Origin: CAYJPA01 sp964371945 | Lineage (GTDB): Bacteria > Chloroflexota > Chloroflexia > Thermomicrobiales > UBA6265 | NCBI GenBank assembly: GCA_964371945.1 | Contig: CAYJPA010000021.1 | Coordinates: 4,974 to 68,973 of the forward strand | Length of the DNA stretch: 64,000 bases | Reading direction: 5' to 3' | In this document: piece after piece, positions 1-9,213 of the stretch | How positions within the stretch are numbered: the first letter of the stretch is position 1 | Layout of the letters: each line of letters starts with the position of its first letter | The notes under the pieces: generated by a model | The model's database searches: none | What the model was told of the DNA's origin: nothing | The model's input: the letters and a program-made list of their open reading frames with translations, nothing else | Translations under genes and position numbers: made by a program

Positions 1-1654
1 GTGCCCCTTCGCGCGGCGGGTCCGACATTCCCTGCAGCCCGAGCAGGGTCAGACCCTTCGGCTCGTCGATATTCTCAAGATCATGTGCTCCTGCCGCGAT
101 TTCCTTATACGCCATGGCCAGCACGCGCTGGCCCTCGGATGCCAGATCGTGGGCAGCCGCCTGGATCGACTCGTGATCAAGCGGTTCAGGGCCACCCGCC
201 GTCAACACTGATACGCACATTGCCATAACGCGTTCAGGGGCGCCTTTGACAAGGAGCAACCGGCGATCGTCGCGCTGGCGAACGCTTGCCGAAAACTGCC
301 GTTCCGGTTCGAACGGAACCTCGGCGATCATCCGGTACGCTTCTCGGTCCGCATCCGGATCCAGGCCAAACCGCGTCGCCGCAATCAAGAGCGCCGCCTC
401 GGTCGGATCGCCCTGGATAGTGAAGCCATCTTCGTCACGGCTGACGACGGCTTCGTTTGTGAGCACTCCAGTCAAGAGCGTCAGCTGGCGCGGACTGCCT
501 TCCAGAAGGCCCTCGGGACCGTACTGTTCGGCGCCGTCTGCCGAGTACCCATCCCAATTGCGAGGCAGCGTGGCCGGACCGTCACTGGTCCAGATCTGCC
601 GGACGGTCATCAAGTTCTCCGTGAGCGTTCCCGTTTTGTCCGAGCCGATCACCGTGGTGCTGCCGAGAGTTTCGACGGACGGCAGGCGACGGACGATCGC
701 TCGCCTCCGGGCCATCCGCCGCACACCGACGGCGAGGGTGATGGTGACGGCGATCGGCAGCCCTTCGGGCACCGCGGAGACCGCCAGGGCGACCGCAATC
801 AGGAACATTTCGGAGGCGGAGCGGCCGGTCGCGATTCCGATCAGGAATGCCAGTACGGCACAGACCGCGACCGCAACGCCGACATTCCTGGCCAGTCGAT
901 CCAACCTCAGCTGAAGCGGCGTGGCAGTCTTGCCGACCTCACCGACCGCGAGCGCGATCTCCCCGATCTGCGTCAGACGGCCAGTCGCGAAGACATACCC
1001 TCGCCCCCGGCCACTGGTCACGGTCGTTCCCGCGTAGGCGAGATTTGACCGCTCGCCAAACCCGGCGGCGATGGGAAGTGGATCGATGTGCTTGACGACA
1101 GGCACGGATTCACCGGTCAGCGTCGACTCGTCGATTTGCAGCGAGGTTGTGACCATCAGCCGGAGATCGGCCGGCACCCGGGCTCCAGATTCGAGGAGGA
1201 CAACGTCACCCGGGACCAGCTCCCGGCTGTCGATCTCCATATCCTTGCGTTCACGAATGACGTGAGCACGAGGGCCCACCAGCAGGAGCAGCGACCGAAT
1301 CGACCGCTCTGCCTGCCGCTCCTGAACGAACCCGACGATTGTGTTCAGGATGACGACCGCGATGATGACGACCGAGTCCGCGTACTCCCCAAGGAGCGCG
1401 GTCACCACGCCGGCCACAATGAGCACCAGGACGAGCGGGCTGCGAATCTGATTGAGCAGCATCGCAAGCTGACTTGGGCCGCCAACAGCCTCAACCTGGT
1501 TTGGGCCGTATCGTCCGATCCGTGCAGATGCTTCCTGATTGGACAGGCCGTGCGTGCTCGTCAACAACCGCGACTCGGCCTCAGGAGCCGAGAGCGAATG
1601 CCAGTTCGTTTGTCGACTCTCGATCGATCGAGGTGAGTTTTCGAGTGTTGTCAT
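1..1654 (-). CDS. P-type cation-transporting ATPase, C-terminus beyond the left edge
   Basis: A minus-strand frame stays open from an ATG at 1654 to the window edge (551 residues), so the gene is partial. It pumps a cation across the cytoplasmic membrane at the expense of ATP. Visible in order: an N-terminal cation-ATPase domain (WHSLSAPEAE near residue 18), two membrane helices (about 75-110), the actuator motif TGES at 180-183, a fourth helix with the PEGLP ion-site motif, the phosphorylation motif DKTGTLT with the phospho-Asp at residue 339, and the nucleotide-domain KGAPERV motif. The cut falls just after the GLQGMSDPPR segment that precedes the hinge, so roughly 350 residues should lie outside. 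PEGLP points to the P2 (Ca2+/Mn2+/Na+-like) group; the ion cannot be told. No clear ribosome binding site precedes the ATG. Confidence 0.93.
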   Translation of the reverse strand, partial: MTTLENSPRSIESRQTNWHSLSAPEAESRLLTSTHGLSNQEASARIGRYGPNQVEAVGGPSQLAMLLNQIRSPLVLVLIVAGVVTALLGEYADSVVIIAVVILNTIVGFVQERQAERSIRSLLLLVGPRAHVIRERKDMEIDSRELVPGDVVLLESGARVPADLRLMVTTSLQIDESTLTGESVPVVKHIDPLPIAAGFGERSNLAYAGTTVTSGRGRGYVFATGRLTQIGEIALAVGEVGKTATPLQLRLDRLARNVGVAVAVCAVLAFLIGIATGRSASEMFLIAVALAVSAVPEGLPIAVTITLAVGVRRMARRRAIVRRLPSVETLGSTTVIGSDKTGTLTENLMTVRQIWTSDGPATLPRNWDGYSADGAEQYGPEGLLEGSPRQLTLLTGVLTNEAVVSRDEDGFTIQGDPTEAALLIAATRFGLDPDADREAYRMIAEVPFEPERQFSASVRQRDDRRLLLVKGAPERVMAMCVSVLTAGGPEPLDHESIQAAAHDLASEGQRVLAMAYKEIAAGAHDLENIDEPKGLTLLGLQGMSDPPREGA

Positions 1655-1889
1655 CGCAATTCGTAACGCTCGGGCATCCAGGACTCAATTCCGTTCGGGT
1701 GCATGGTCGCAGAATAGGATCGCGGAGAAGATCATGCCTTGATCCACGGTACGCTTGCCAGCGTGACACGATTGCACCGGATGAGCGAAGCGCCGCTGCA
1801 ATCCGGCAACAACGAATCTCGACAGACTCCGGTTCCTTGCCGGAAGAGATCATCCAACGGAAACCGATCAAGGTGTTTTTCCCGGAGCG

Positions 1890-2957
1890 ATGATGCTGCT
1901 CAAATATGCCAAAGAGGTGGCCCTACAATGGGTTACCGAAGTAGCCGAAGAGTTACCTGGATTCGGTGGGGCATTCTTTCACGGCTCGGTGAATTGGATG
2001 CCGGACCAGGCTGAGCTCCTGGCTACGTCCGATTTGGACATCATGGTTGTCATCGATGCGGCGAATCAGCCGCAAAAACTGGGGAAGTTCGACTACTGGG
2101 GCGTTCTGCTCGAAGTTTCTTACTTGTCGAGCGGCCAGCTTCGCTCGGCCGAACAAGTCCTTGGTCAGTACAACCTGGCCGGGAGCTTCCACACCTCAAG
2201 CGTGATCGCGGACCCGTCAGGGCAACTGACCACACTCCAAACCGACGTTGCCAGGCGCTACGCCGAGCGCGATTGGGTCCGTCGCCGATGCGAGGATGCC
2301 CGGGCAAAGGTTCTCCAACATCTGCGGTCGCTCGACGAGTCTGCTCCGTTTCACGACCAGGTAACCTCCTGGCTCTTCGGAACCGGCGTAACCACGCATG
2401 TGCTGCTCGTCGCCGGTTTGAAAAACCCGACAGTACGGAAGCGGTACCTGGCAGTCCGTGAGTTACTCGAGGAGTACGACCGGCTCGACTTCTATGGGCC
2501 ACTTCTAGGGTTGCTGGGGTGCGATGATTGGAGCCGCGCAACGGCTGAACGGCATCTGGCGTCGCTCGCCGGAGCGTTTGACGCGGCGAAGACCGTGATC
2601 AAAACGCCGGTCTTTTTCGCCGCGGATATCAGCGATCTCGCCCGCCCGGTGGCGATTGACGGCACGCAAGAACTGATCGATCTCGGGTTTCACCGGGAAG
2701 CGGTCTTCTGGTTGGCGGCCACCTACGCCCGATGCATGAAGGTGCTCCACAGCGATGCCACGCCGGAATTGCAGGCGAGATTTGAGCCCGGTCTTCGCGC
2801 TCTGCTGGCCGATCTTGGAATCACATCGCTCACCGATCTTCAGCGTCGAAGCCGGGAAGTCGAAGCGTTCTTGCCGGAGATCCGGGGCGTTGCCGAGGAG
2901 ATCATGAATTCACCCCGCGTGCTTCCTGATTCGATGACGGATTCGGGTCGCCAGTGA
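1890..2957 (+). CDS. nucleotidyltransferase-like protein of unknown substrate
   Basis: A 355-residue protein whose N-terminus carries a Pol-beta-type nucleotidyltransferase signature: FFHGS near residue 30 followed by SDLDIMVVID about 20 residues later, the usual glycine-serine and metal-binding aspartate pair of this superfamily. The rest is helical without motifs I recognise and may be the substrate-binding domain. Family members transfer nucleotidyl groups to antibiotics, tRNA, proteins or small molecules, so the substrate cannot be assigned. Two adjacent ATG codons occur at 1890 and 1893; GGAG at 1884-1887 is better spaced for the second. The gene stands alone between the divergent P-type ATPase and the convergent GGDEF-EAL gene. 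A resistance role is possible but unsupported. Confidence 0.75.
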   Translation: MMLLKYAKEVALQWVTEVAEELPGFGGAFFHGSVNWMPDQAELLATSDLDIMVVIDAANQPQKLGKFDYWGVLLEVSYLSSGQLRSAEQVLGQYNLAGSFHTSSVIADPSGQLTTLQTDVARRYAERDWVRRRCEDARAKVLQHLRSLDESAPFHDQVTSWLFGTGVTTHVLLVAGLKNPTVRKRYLAVRELLEEYDRLDFYGPLLGLLGCDDWSRATAERHLASLAGAFDAAKTVIKTPVFFAADISDLARPVAIDGTQELIDLGFHREAVFWLAATYARCMKVLHSDATPELQARFEPGLRALLADLGITSLTDLQRRSREVEAFLPEIRGVAEEIMNSPRVLPDSMTDSGRQ

Positions 2958-3033
2958 CTTATCGTCTGCTCTGGTCGCCAGTTCCTGAGCCTTCAAACAA
3001 GCCCAAGGCACTGACAACTCGAGCCAGCTCGCC

Positions 3034-6000
3034 TCAGTCCGCTACGACCGCATCACGAGAGACGTTGAACAAACCGCTGTCCGCCAGGTGCATGCTCGCG
3101 GCTTCCGCCGAAAGCGGGTGCGAGAAGAGATATCCCTGTCCGCTGTCGCCGCCGAGCGATCGCAGCGCGGAGAGCTGCTCGTCGGTTTCGATCCCCTCGC
3201 CGACGACTGTCAGACCAAGCGTTTTCGCCAAACTGATAATCAGCCGGACGATCTCGAGGCTTTCGAAATCCTGACTCATCCGGCCAACGAAGCCGCGATC
3301 GATCTTGAGGATGTCAACCGGAAGGCTCTGAAGGTAAGCGAGCGACGAGTACCCGGTTCCGAAGTCGTCAATCGCCAGGCGAAGACCAAGAGCTCTGAGT
3401 CCCTTCAACACCTGGATCGCCATAGCACCATTCTGCATCATCACGGTCTCGGTGATTTCAAGCCGCAGACAGTTTGGGTCGAGCGCCGTCTCGGCCAAGA
3501 TGCTCGCGACCTTCGCCACGAGCGTCGGATGTTGGAACATCCTCGGCGAAATGTTGACGCTGACCGACAACGGAGTATCCCGCGGTCGTTCCAACTGCCA
3601 CGCGCGAACCTGACGGCAGGCTTCGGTCAACACCCACCAACCGATGGGCAAAATCAGGCCGGTCTCTTCGGCCAACGGGATGAACTCCCCCGGCAAAACG
3701 AGACCGCGAACCGGATGCTGCCATCGGACGAGTGCTTCGACTTCCGTCGTTCGTCCTGTCTGCAAATCCAGGATCGGTTGATAGTAGACGCGCAACTCAT
3801 CACGAGCGATTGCACCTCGCAGGTCGGATTCGAGCTCCAGCCTGGCCCATGCCTTCGTATTCATATCGGATTCAAAGAGCGCAAACTGCGACTTGCCGCG
3901 TTGTTTGGCCGCATACATGGCTACGTCGGCGTCACGCAGAAGATCGTCCGCCTTAACGAGGGGCGACGATTTGCAGGCGATGCCGATACTCGCCGGCGCG
4001 TAGACGGTGTGCCCCTGAAGCTCGATTGGAGCCGCCAAACGACGTCCAATGCGCTGGGCCGCCTCAATGGCTTGTTCGGCGTTCGAGTCTTCGAGCAGAA
4101 TCGTAAACTCGTCGCCGCCGAGCCGGGCGACCGTGTCTCCGGCGCGAACGCACGCGGATAATCGTTCCGAAACAGCGATCAGCAGCTCATCGCCCTGGGC
4201 ATGGCCGAGGCTGTCGTTCACGACTTTGAACCCATCCAGATCGATGAAGAGGACAGCCAATGGATCGGCCGAACGCGCCGATCGAGCAAGTGCGTGCTCG
4301 AGCCGGTTGGAGAACAACATGCGATTGGGGAGTCCTGTTAGCGTATCGTGGAACGCTTGATGGGCGAGTTGATCCTGTAGCTCCAGGCGTTGCGTGACAT
4401 CCTGTGCAACGACCAATGCCGCATTTCGACCGTCGAAGGGCAACGTGTGCGAGGTGATCTCGACCCGGATCTCTCGGCCGTTTTTCTGGCAGTGGTCCCA
4501 GACGCCGGAATGTTCGAGCTCGGGCCGGGTGGAGGACAACGAGGCTGCCAGGGCGGCCGCGTCCTCCGGCGGGCGAATATCGTACAGGGTCATGGCCAGG
4601 AACTCGTCGCGGCTATAGCCGTAACGGTCGACAGCCGAGTCGTTGACGGCGAGGAAGCGGAGTGTTTCCAGGTCATAGACCCACATCGGATGAGGATTGG
4701 AATCGAACATCAACCGAAACTGCTGCGCGCTTGCGGCCAGCGCCGCTTCAGCGGTCTTCTCGGAAGTAATGTCGATCGATATCCCCTGCCAATACGACGT
4801 TCCTGTCGTTTCGTCACGAATCAGAACAGCCTCTTCACGCACCCATACCGTGCGACCATCGCGGGCGCACAGGCGATACTCCTCGCGGTAGGGGCCACCC
4901 GTCGCGTCAGCAATTTCATCGGCGGCAACGACGCGTGCGCTGTCATCCGGGTGCAACAGGCGCTGCCACAGACCCGGGTCGGCGTGCCATTCGGCACGGC
5001 TATACCCCAACATAGATTCCGTATGGGAATTGACGAAGAGCGTGGGCGCTTCGTCGCCTGTGGCCTGGGTGTATATGACCGCGGGCACTTGCTCGACCAG
5101 GGATCGGTATTTTGCTTCCTCAGTTCGAAGGGTGACTTCCGCTTGTTCAGCTGTTCGAACGATTCCAGCCAGGCGAACGAGGTTCAGCCCGAGCAGCAGC
5201 AGGACAGCGCCTACGGTTATCGCGATGTCGAGGGCATCCCTGCGATCTGAGTTGATGAAAAGGATAAAGGGTGTGCCCGCGACGGCAGCCGATTGAAACA
5301 GCAATCGCCGGAGGGTCAATCTGGCCGGCGGCCCGGTATCTCGCTGAGTGATCGTAGACATCGATGGATGCAATGCGGCAACCGCCCACAAGACATAGTT
5401 GAGCAACCAACCGGCGTCAACGAAATCTCCGCCCACGTAATTGCCGGTGAGCACCGATTGCGCGTAAACGATGTCGGCAACGACCAACAGTCCGGTGCCG
5501 GCTGAGAGCAAGTAGAAGACAGGAGAACGGGCACCGGGCGTTAGGATGAACAAGGAAAGAGCGGCAATCATTGGAACATCCATTGCCGGATAAGCAGCCG
5601 CCATTAGCCGGTCTCCGAACGCAACGGACGCATCGGTCATGATCGGTTCGAGGAATATGAACCAGACAAAGACCCCGGATGCGATGCCGATCACGGTGGC
5701 ATCGATCAATGCGCCTCGATCTCGCTGGCGTCCGCGTCCGATCCGGGCAAATGCGAACACGATCGGTGGGTAGGCGGCGACATAGAGCACGTCGGCAATC
5801 GAAGGAAATGGCACCTCGACATGCAGAACTCGCTCGTAAAACGTCCATATGATGTCGCCGGCAGAAAATAGTGCGATCCCTCCGGCGAGGAGGTACCATG
5901 CAGAAGCGTCGCCGGATTTGTGCCGACGAACACCAAACACGATTGCTAACGCGGCAGCCGGTCCGGTGATGTCGTAGATGAGCGCAAGGAGAAGATTATC

Positions 6001-6096
6001 AATTGCGTCGCCGACAAGAAAATATGCGGCAACAAGGGCGATTCCTGTTAGTAAGCCGCCGAGCCACAATCGGTTTTTCTCAGTCGTGATCTTCAA
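3034..6096 (-). CDS. membrane sensor, PAS-PAS-GGDEF-EAL cyclic-di-GMP turnover protein
   Basis: A 1020-residue inner-membrane signalling protein. The first about 310 residues form eight or nine hydrophobic helices, a membrane sensor of unassigned type. Two PAS domains follow (about 330-445 and 455-565), then a GGDEF domain with intact GGDEF at 660-664 and an EAL domain with EAL at 787-789 in the context EVEALVRWQHP. Both catalytic signatures look intact, so it could both make and degrade cyclic-di-GMP; many such composites act mainly in one direction. The predicted start is TTG at 6096 with a poor ribosome binding site, so the exact start is uncertain. A 23-bp dyad lies 58 bp upstream and could be its operator. 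Confidence 0.93.
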   Translation of the reverse strand: MKITTEKNRLWLGGLLTGIALVAAYFLVGDAIDNLLLALIYDITGPAAALAIVFGVRRHKSGDASAWYLLAGGIALFSAGDIIWTFYERVLHVEVPFPSIADVLYVAAYPPIVFAFARIGRGRQRDRGALIDATVIGIASGVFVWFIFLEPIMTDASVAFGDRLMAAAYPAMDVPMIAALSLFILTPGARSPVFYLLSAGTGLLVVADIVYAQSVLTGNYVGGDFVDAGWLLNYVLWAVAALHPSMSTITQRDTGPPARLTLRRLLFQSAAVAGTPFILFINSDRRDALDIAITVGAVLLLLGLNLVRLAGIVRTAEQAEVTLRTEEAKYRSLVEQVPAVIYTQATGDEAPTLFVNSHTESMLGYSRAEWHADPGLWQRLLHPDDSARVVAADEIADATGGPYREEYRLCARDGRTVWVREEAVLIRDETTGTSYWQGISIDITSEKTAEAALAASAQQFRLMFDSNPHPMWVYDLETLRFLAVNDSAVDRYGYSRDEFLAMTLYDIRPPEDAAALAASLSSTRPELEHSGVWDHCQKNGREIRVEITSHTLPFDGRNAALVVAQDVTQRLELQDQLAHQAFHDTLTGLPNRMLFSNRLEHALARSARSADPLAVLFIDLDGFKVVNDSLGHAQGDELLIAVSERLSACVRAGDTVARLGGDEFTILLEDSNAEQAIEAAQRIGRRLAAPIELQGHTVYAPASIGIACKSSPLVKADDLLRDADVAMYAAKQRGKSQFALFESDMNTKAWARLELESDLRGAIARDELRVYYQPILDLQTGRTTEVEALVRWQHPVRGLVLPGEFIPLAEETGLILPIGWWVLTEACRQVRAWQLERPRDTPLSVSVNISPRMFQHPTLVAKVASILAETALDPNCLRLEITETVMMQNGAMAIQVLKGLRALGLRLAIDDFGTGYSSLAYLQSLPVDILKIDRGFVGRMSQDFESLEIVRLIISLAKTLGLTVVGEGIETDEQLSALRSLGGDSGQGYLFSHPLSAEAASMHLADSGLFNVSRDAVVAD

Positions 6097-6153
6097 CTAC
6101 ATTCGATCTCTCTTGGTCGATCACCATAGTTCAGCCAGGGCAACAAAAGTATT

Positions 6154-6176
6154 GCTCAATATAAAGTAAATTGAGC
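6154..6176. promoter_or_regulatory. dyad upstream of the GGDEF-EAL gene
   Basis: GCTCAAT (6154-6160) and ATTGAGC (6170-6176) form a perfect 7-bp inverted repeat around an AT-rich 9-nt centre, 58 bp before the TTG start of the cyclic-di-GMP gene. The AT-rich centre in a GC-rich genome looks like an operator or promoter region. The binding factor is unknown. Confidence 0.4.
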
Positions 6177-6342
6177 CACCTCTCGGAGCAACACCATACT
6201 TAACCGTTTGGGGCCAATTCTTAGGCGCTGGTTGTCTTCAGTCCCGGTCGATGAGACGCTGGATTGTAATCGTCGCCAATGGCTTATCGAGAGCGCGCTA
6301 CGTCGATCACCGGAGAGGTTTGCAGCGAGTTGGCGCACGTCA

Positions 6343-6380
6343 GCCCTCGCGCTCTCCCGGGTCCGCGAGAGCGCGAGGGC
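6343..6380. terminator. strong GC-rich hairpin downstream of the duplicated-domain secreted protein
   Basis: A perfect 14-bp stem (6343-6356 with 6367-6380) closes a 10-nt loop, 33 bp past the stop of the minus-strand gene ending at 6413. There is no T-run on either side, so it may stop transcription factor-dependently or protect the 3' end. The rest of 6097-6412 shows only the 6154 dyad and no gene. Confidence 0.45.
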
Positions 6381-6412
6381 AACGAAGCCCCAGCAAATAG
6401 TAGAGAGCCAAC

Positions 6413-7804
6413 CTAGCCGGCGAGATCGCAATCTTCGGCGAGCGCGGTGACCGCATCGATCGCGAAAATCAGCGCGGGCTCCGCATCGTAAACCGCCTGA
6501 CCGGCTGCATCGATCGCCGCGTCGTCCTCTTGTTCGACCGCCGTCGCCAGGTCTTCAGTGGCTTTACCGTAGGCTTCGAACGCGTCCGCCAATTGTTGAT
6601 TGAGCTCTTCGACCGCGAACGGCACGTCGAAATCGGTGAGTCCCGCCGCCGTCGAGGCGAAGGCACTCGCCACTTGGTGCGCCAGTTCGGCATAGCCGGG
6701 GTCGCCGTCCGTTCGCATGACCATCAGCATGCCCACGATCGAGGTGACGGCCGACGCTTCCGAGTATGCGATGGTCAGCCACTCCTCAACTTCATCGCAG
6801 TCGACACCGGCAACTCCGACATCGGGCCTGGCGGTCGGATCGGTTGACGGGCCATCGGACGTCGTTCCGCCAGGGGAAAGATCGACGATTGTCAGCAGGC
6901 GATCGCCGGAAGGTTGAAATAGGACCCGAGCGATCTCCATTCCGGCCGGAACCAGAAAGCCGATTGAACCTCCGGTGTCCTTGCCCGGCGCCAGATCGCC
7001 ATACTCGAGCTCAGGCCTCTCGGTCTCATCCGGCTGGTAAATGGTGACGTCGCCATACAAGAAGCCATCCGCATCCTGAAGGAAAAAGCCCGCGGGATCG
7101 GTATGGATCGAACGCGGCCCGGTGTTCAGGATAACGACCGAGAGCATGACGTACCGGTAACCGCGATCGGGTGGGTAATTAGCATCGTACTCATCGAAGG
7201 GATCGATCAGTTCGAGTGAAGCGACCGCTCCGATTTCTTCGCCTTCGTATCCGATCCAAGGAACCTCCTCGCCGATCTCGGGAGCGGAGGCGGTTCCGAA
7301 GTCGACGAGTTCTACTACCAGGCCGTCGCCGGGAAAGAGCAAGATGTCTGAGATCGTAACGTCATTGAGCACTTGGAAACCGATCGCTCCCGCGGTGGAA
7401 TACCCGGACTCCACGTCCTGGTATTCGAGATCGGGCGCGCTCTCACCCTCGGGCCGGTATATCGTGGCGTCTCCGTAGAGAAATCCTTCGGTATCGCGGA
7501 TTAAGACCTGGCTCGGATCAATTCGAACGGTCAAGCTTCCGGTTACCTCGACGTGGACTTCGATCAGGACGTAGTGGTATCCGTGAACCGGCGGATAGGC
7601 CGGGTCGTATGCCTCGAATGGATCTTGGATCGCCCCCACGGTGACCAACGCCACTTCGACTCCGCCGGGCGTTAGCACCGGAACTTGTTTTCCAAGAACC
7701 CCGTCTTCCTGTAGCCTCGCAGCGCCGGATTGGGAGACGCTCGTGAATGGGACAACCGCGACGAAAAGCAGTAACGCGACGATTAAGGAAAGACGTCGAG
7801 ACAT
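6413..7804 (-). CDS. secreted protein with two DUF4352-like beta-sandwich repeats
   Basis: A predicted exported protein of 463 residues. The ATG at 7804 is preferred over the upstream in-frame start at 7849 because GGAGG lies 6 nt before it and it directly opens a signal peptide (MSRRLSLIVALLLFVAVV). Two homologous segments of about 130 residues follow, each holding DPFxxYDxxYPPxxGYxYV and a later FLYGDxTIYxP motif, typical of DUF4352/telokin-like immunoglobulin-fold proteins. A C-terminal helical part rich in Ala and Glu (about 330-463) has no recognised domain. The function is unknown; such domains usually act at the cell surface. The neighbouring genes are not functionally linked in any obvious way. 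Confidence 0.8.
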   Translation of the reverse strand: MSRRLSLIVALLLFVAVVPFTSVSQSGAARLQEDGVLGKQVPVLTPGGVEVALVTVGAIQDPFEAYDPAYPPVHGYHYVLIEVHVEVTGSLTVRIDPSQVLIRDTEGFLYGDATIYRPEGESAPDLEYQDVESGYSTAGAIGFQVLNDVTISDILLFPGDGLVVELVDFGTASAPEIGEEVPWIGYEGEEIGAVASLELIDPFDEYDANYPPDRGYRYVMLSVVILNTGPRSIHTDPAGFFLQDADGFLYGDVTIYQPDETERPELEYGDLAPGKDTGGSIGFLVPAGMEIARVLFQPSGDRLLTIVDLSPGGTTSDGPSTDPTARPDVGVAGVDCDEVEEWLTIAYSEASAVTSIVGMLMVMRTDGDPGYAELAHQVASAFASTAAGLTDFDVPFAVEELNQQLADAFEAYGKATEDLATAVEQEDDAAIDAAGQAVYDAEPALIFAIDAVTALAEDCDLAG

Positions 7805-7985
7805 CACGAACCTCCAGGAGCGATCAGGCAGAGCCGAAAACGATCTCACATCAGGCGGTCAACACGTTCACATCTAGAGTGATTTTCTTTCGAGGTTACC
7901 CGAGCATACACCCGAAGCTTTCTTGAATCCATGGGGCGGCGATTCGGAATTGCGGCTCGTTGATCGAGGCGCACCGTTTGGCGCG

Positions 7986-8007
7986 CCGTGCGCCCCCTTG
8001 CGCACGG
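7986..8007. terminator. hairpin in the intergenic region before the SMP-30 gene
   Basis: CCGTGCGC (7986-7993) and GCGCACGG (8000-8007) form a perfect 8-bp stem with a 6-nt loop. It lies in the 314-bp divergent gap 7805-8118, which otherwise shows no gene. It has no T-run; it could be a weak terminator or a regulatory structure in the SMP-30 leader. Confidence 0.3.
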
Positions 8008-8118
8008 TCGACGACGATGCCATGCTCATCACGCAAAATGATTTGGAGACCACGGCGGATCGATGAGACGAATTGCGTCACGTGCGATCTCCGTATCACG
8101 TTAGGAGAGCAGAATCCA

Positions 8119-9033
8119 ATGGCGGCGAGCGATTATGAGGTTCTGGACGAGCGGTTCGGGCGCTGCATCAATGGGAGCGCGACAGTTGAGCACCTCTACA
8201 AGGGTTGCCGTTGGGCCGAGGGGCCAGTCTATCTGCCACTCGCTCGCTCGGTCATTTGGAGCGATATCCCGAATGATCGGATGATGCGCTGGGACGAGAC
8301 CACCGGCACAACCGGCGTCTATCGTTACCCCGCCGGCTACACCAACGGCAACACGGTTGACCGGCAAGGCCGGCTCGTAAGCTGCGAGCACGGCGGGCGT
8401 CGCGTCTCCCGCACGGAACATGACGGTTCGATAACCACCATCGCCTCCAAATACGATGGAAAGCGGCTGAACAGTCCTAACGACGTGGTCGTGCGGTCTG
8501 ACAATTCGATCTGGTTCACCGATCCCGCCTACGGAATCGACTCCGACTACGAAGGTCATAAAGCCGAAAGCGAAATCGGCGGCTGCCATGTCTACCGGGT
8601 CGATGGATCGAGCGGAGATGTGAAGATCGTGGCCGACGATTTCGTGCGGCCGAACGGCATCGCGTTCTCGCCTGATGAAAAGACGCTCTATGTCGCCGAC
8701 ACCGGCGCAAGCCACGTACCCGACGGTCCACGACACATCCGCTCGTTCAAGGTTTCGGACAAGGGCAAGCTCAGTGGCGGCAAGTTGCTCGCGACCTGTA
8801 CCGCCGGTTTTTTCGATGGGATGCGGTTGGATGAGCAAGGTCGAATTTGGGCCAGTGCCGGCGACGGCGTGCACTGCTACGAACCGGACGGCACACTGAT
8901 CGGCAAAGTGCTGATTCCCGAGGGCGTAGCAAATGTCGCCTTTGGAGGGATCAAGCGGAATCGACTCTTCATCACGGCGACGTCGTCGCTTTACTCGATC
9001 ATGTTGATGGTGAATGGGGCGAAGACGGTTTAG
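8119..9033 (+). CDS. SMP-30/gluconolactonase family hydrolase
   Basis: A 304-residue six-bladed propeller of the SMP-30/gluconolactonase/LRE family, which hydrolyses sugar lactones such as gluconolactone with a bound divalent metal. Family hallmarks visible are WAEGPVYLP near the N-terminus (metal-binding Glu), LNSPNDVVVRSDNSIWFTDP in the middle (Asn ligand) and RPNGIAFSPDEKTLYVADT (Asn-Asp pair). I chose the ATG at 8119 because the family begins close to this point and AGGAGA lies 10 nt upstream; a longer in-frame opening from 7960 has low-quality sequence unlike the family. The gene is monocistronic. A REP-like hairpin cluster follows at once. The substrate is inferred from the family only; other lactones are possible. 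Confidence 0.88.
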   Translation: MAASDYEVLDERFGRCINGSATVEHLYKGCRWAEGPVYLPLARSVIWSDIPNDRMMRWDETTGTTGVYRYPAGYTNGNTVDRQGRLVSCEHGGRRVSRTEHDGSITTIASKYDGKRLNSPNDVVVRSDNSIWFTDPAYGIDSDYEGHKAESEIGGCHVYRVDGSSGDVKIVADDFVRPNGIAFSPDEKTLYVADTGASHVPDGPRHIRSFKVSDKGKLSGGKLLATCTAGFFDGMRLDEQGRIWASAGDGVHCYEPDGTLIGKVLIPEGVANVAFGGIKRNRLFITATSSLYSIMLMVNGAKTV

Positions 9034-9062
9034 CTCGTAGCTGCAAGCTGCAAGCTATTTTT

Positions 9063-9187
9063 CACGGGAATGAATTCCCGTGCTCAGTCCCTGAAGTCCC
9101 TCCGGGACTGAGAACGCTAACCTTCAACTGCCTCCTCGGTGACGGGAACCCGTCCGGGATTGCGAACGGCAAAATCGCAATCCCGGA
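9063..9187. repeat. cluster of REP-like hairpins
   Basis: Three perfect stem-loops in a row: CACGGGAAT/ATTCCCGTG at 9063-9082, CTCAGTCCC/GGGACTGAG at 9083-9112, and a 12-bp stem 9153-9164 with 9176-9187. A smaller GACGG/CCGTC stem lies at 9141-9154. The cluster fills the space between convergent SMP-30 and carboxypeptidase genes. Palindromes of this kind around AATGAATTCCC cores are commonly dispersed with RAYT transposases; a RAYT gene does occur at 46524-46949. It may also serve as a bidirectional terminator. Confidence 0.6.
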
Positions 9188-9213
9188 GAGGATTCAGGTG
9201 CCGCGATGGCGAG

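Noticed and set aside
246..914. 222-codon plus-strand frame
   Set aside because: It is antisense to the P-type ATPase, whose minus-strand frame contains all expected motifs.
7896..8099. 67-codon minus-strand frame between the secreted protein and SMP-30 genes
   Set aside because: No ribosome site or recognisable features; it covers a hairpin in a promoter region.
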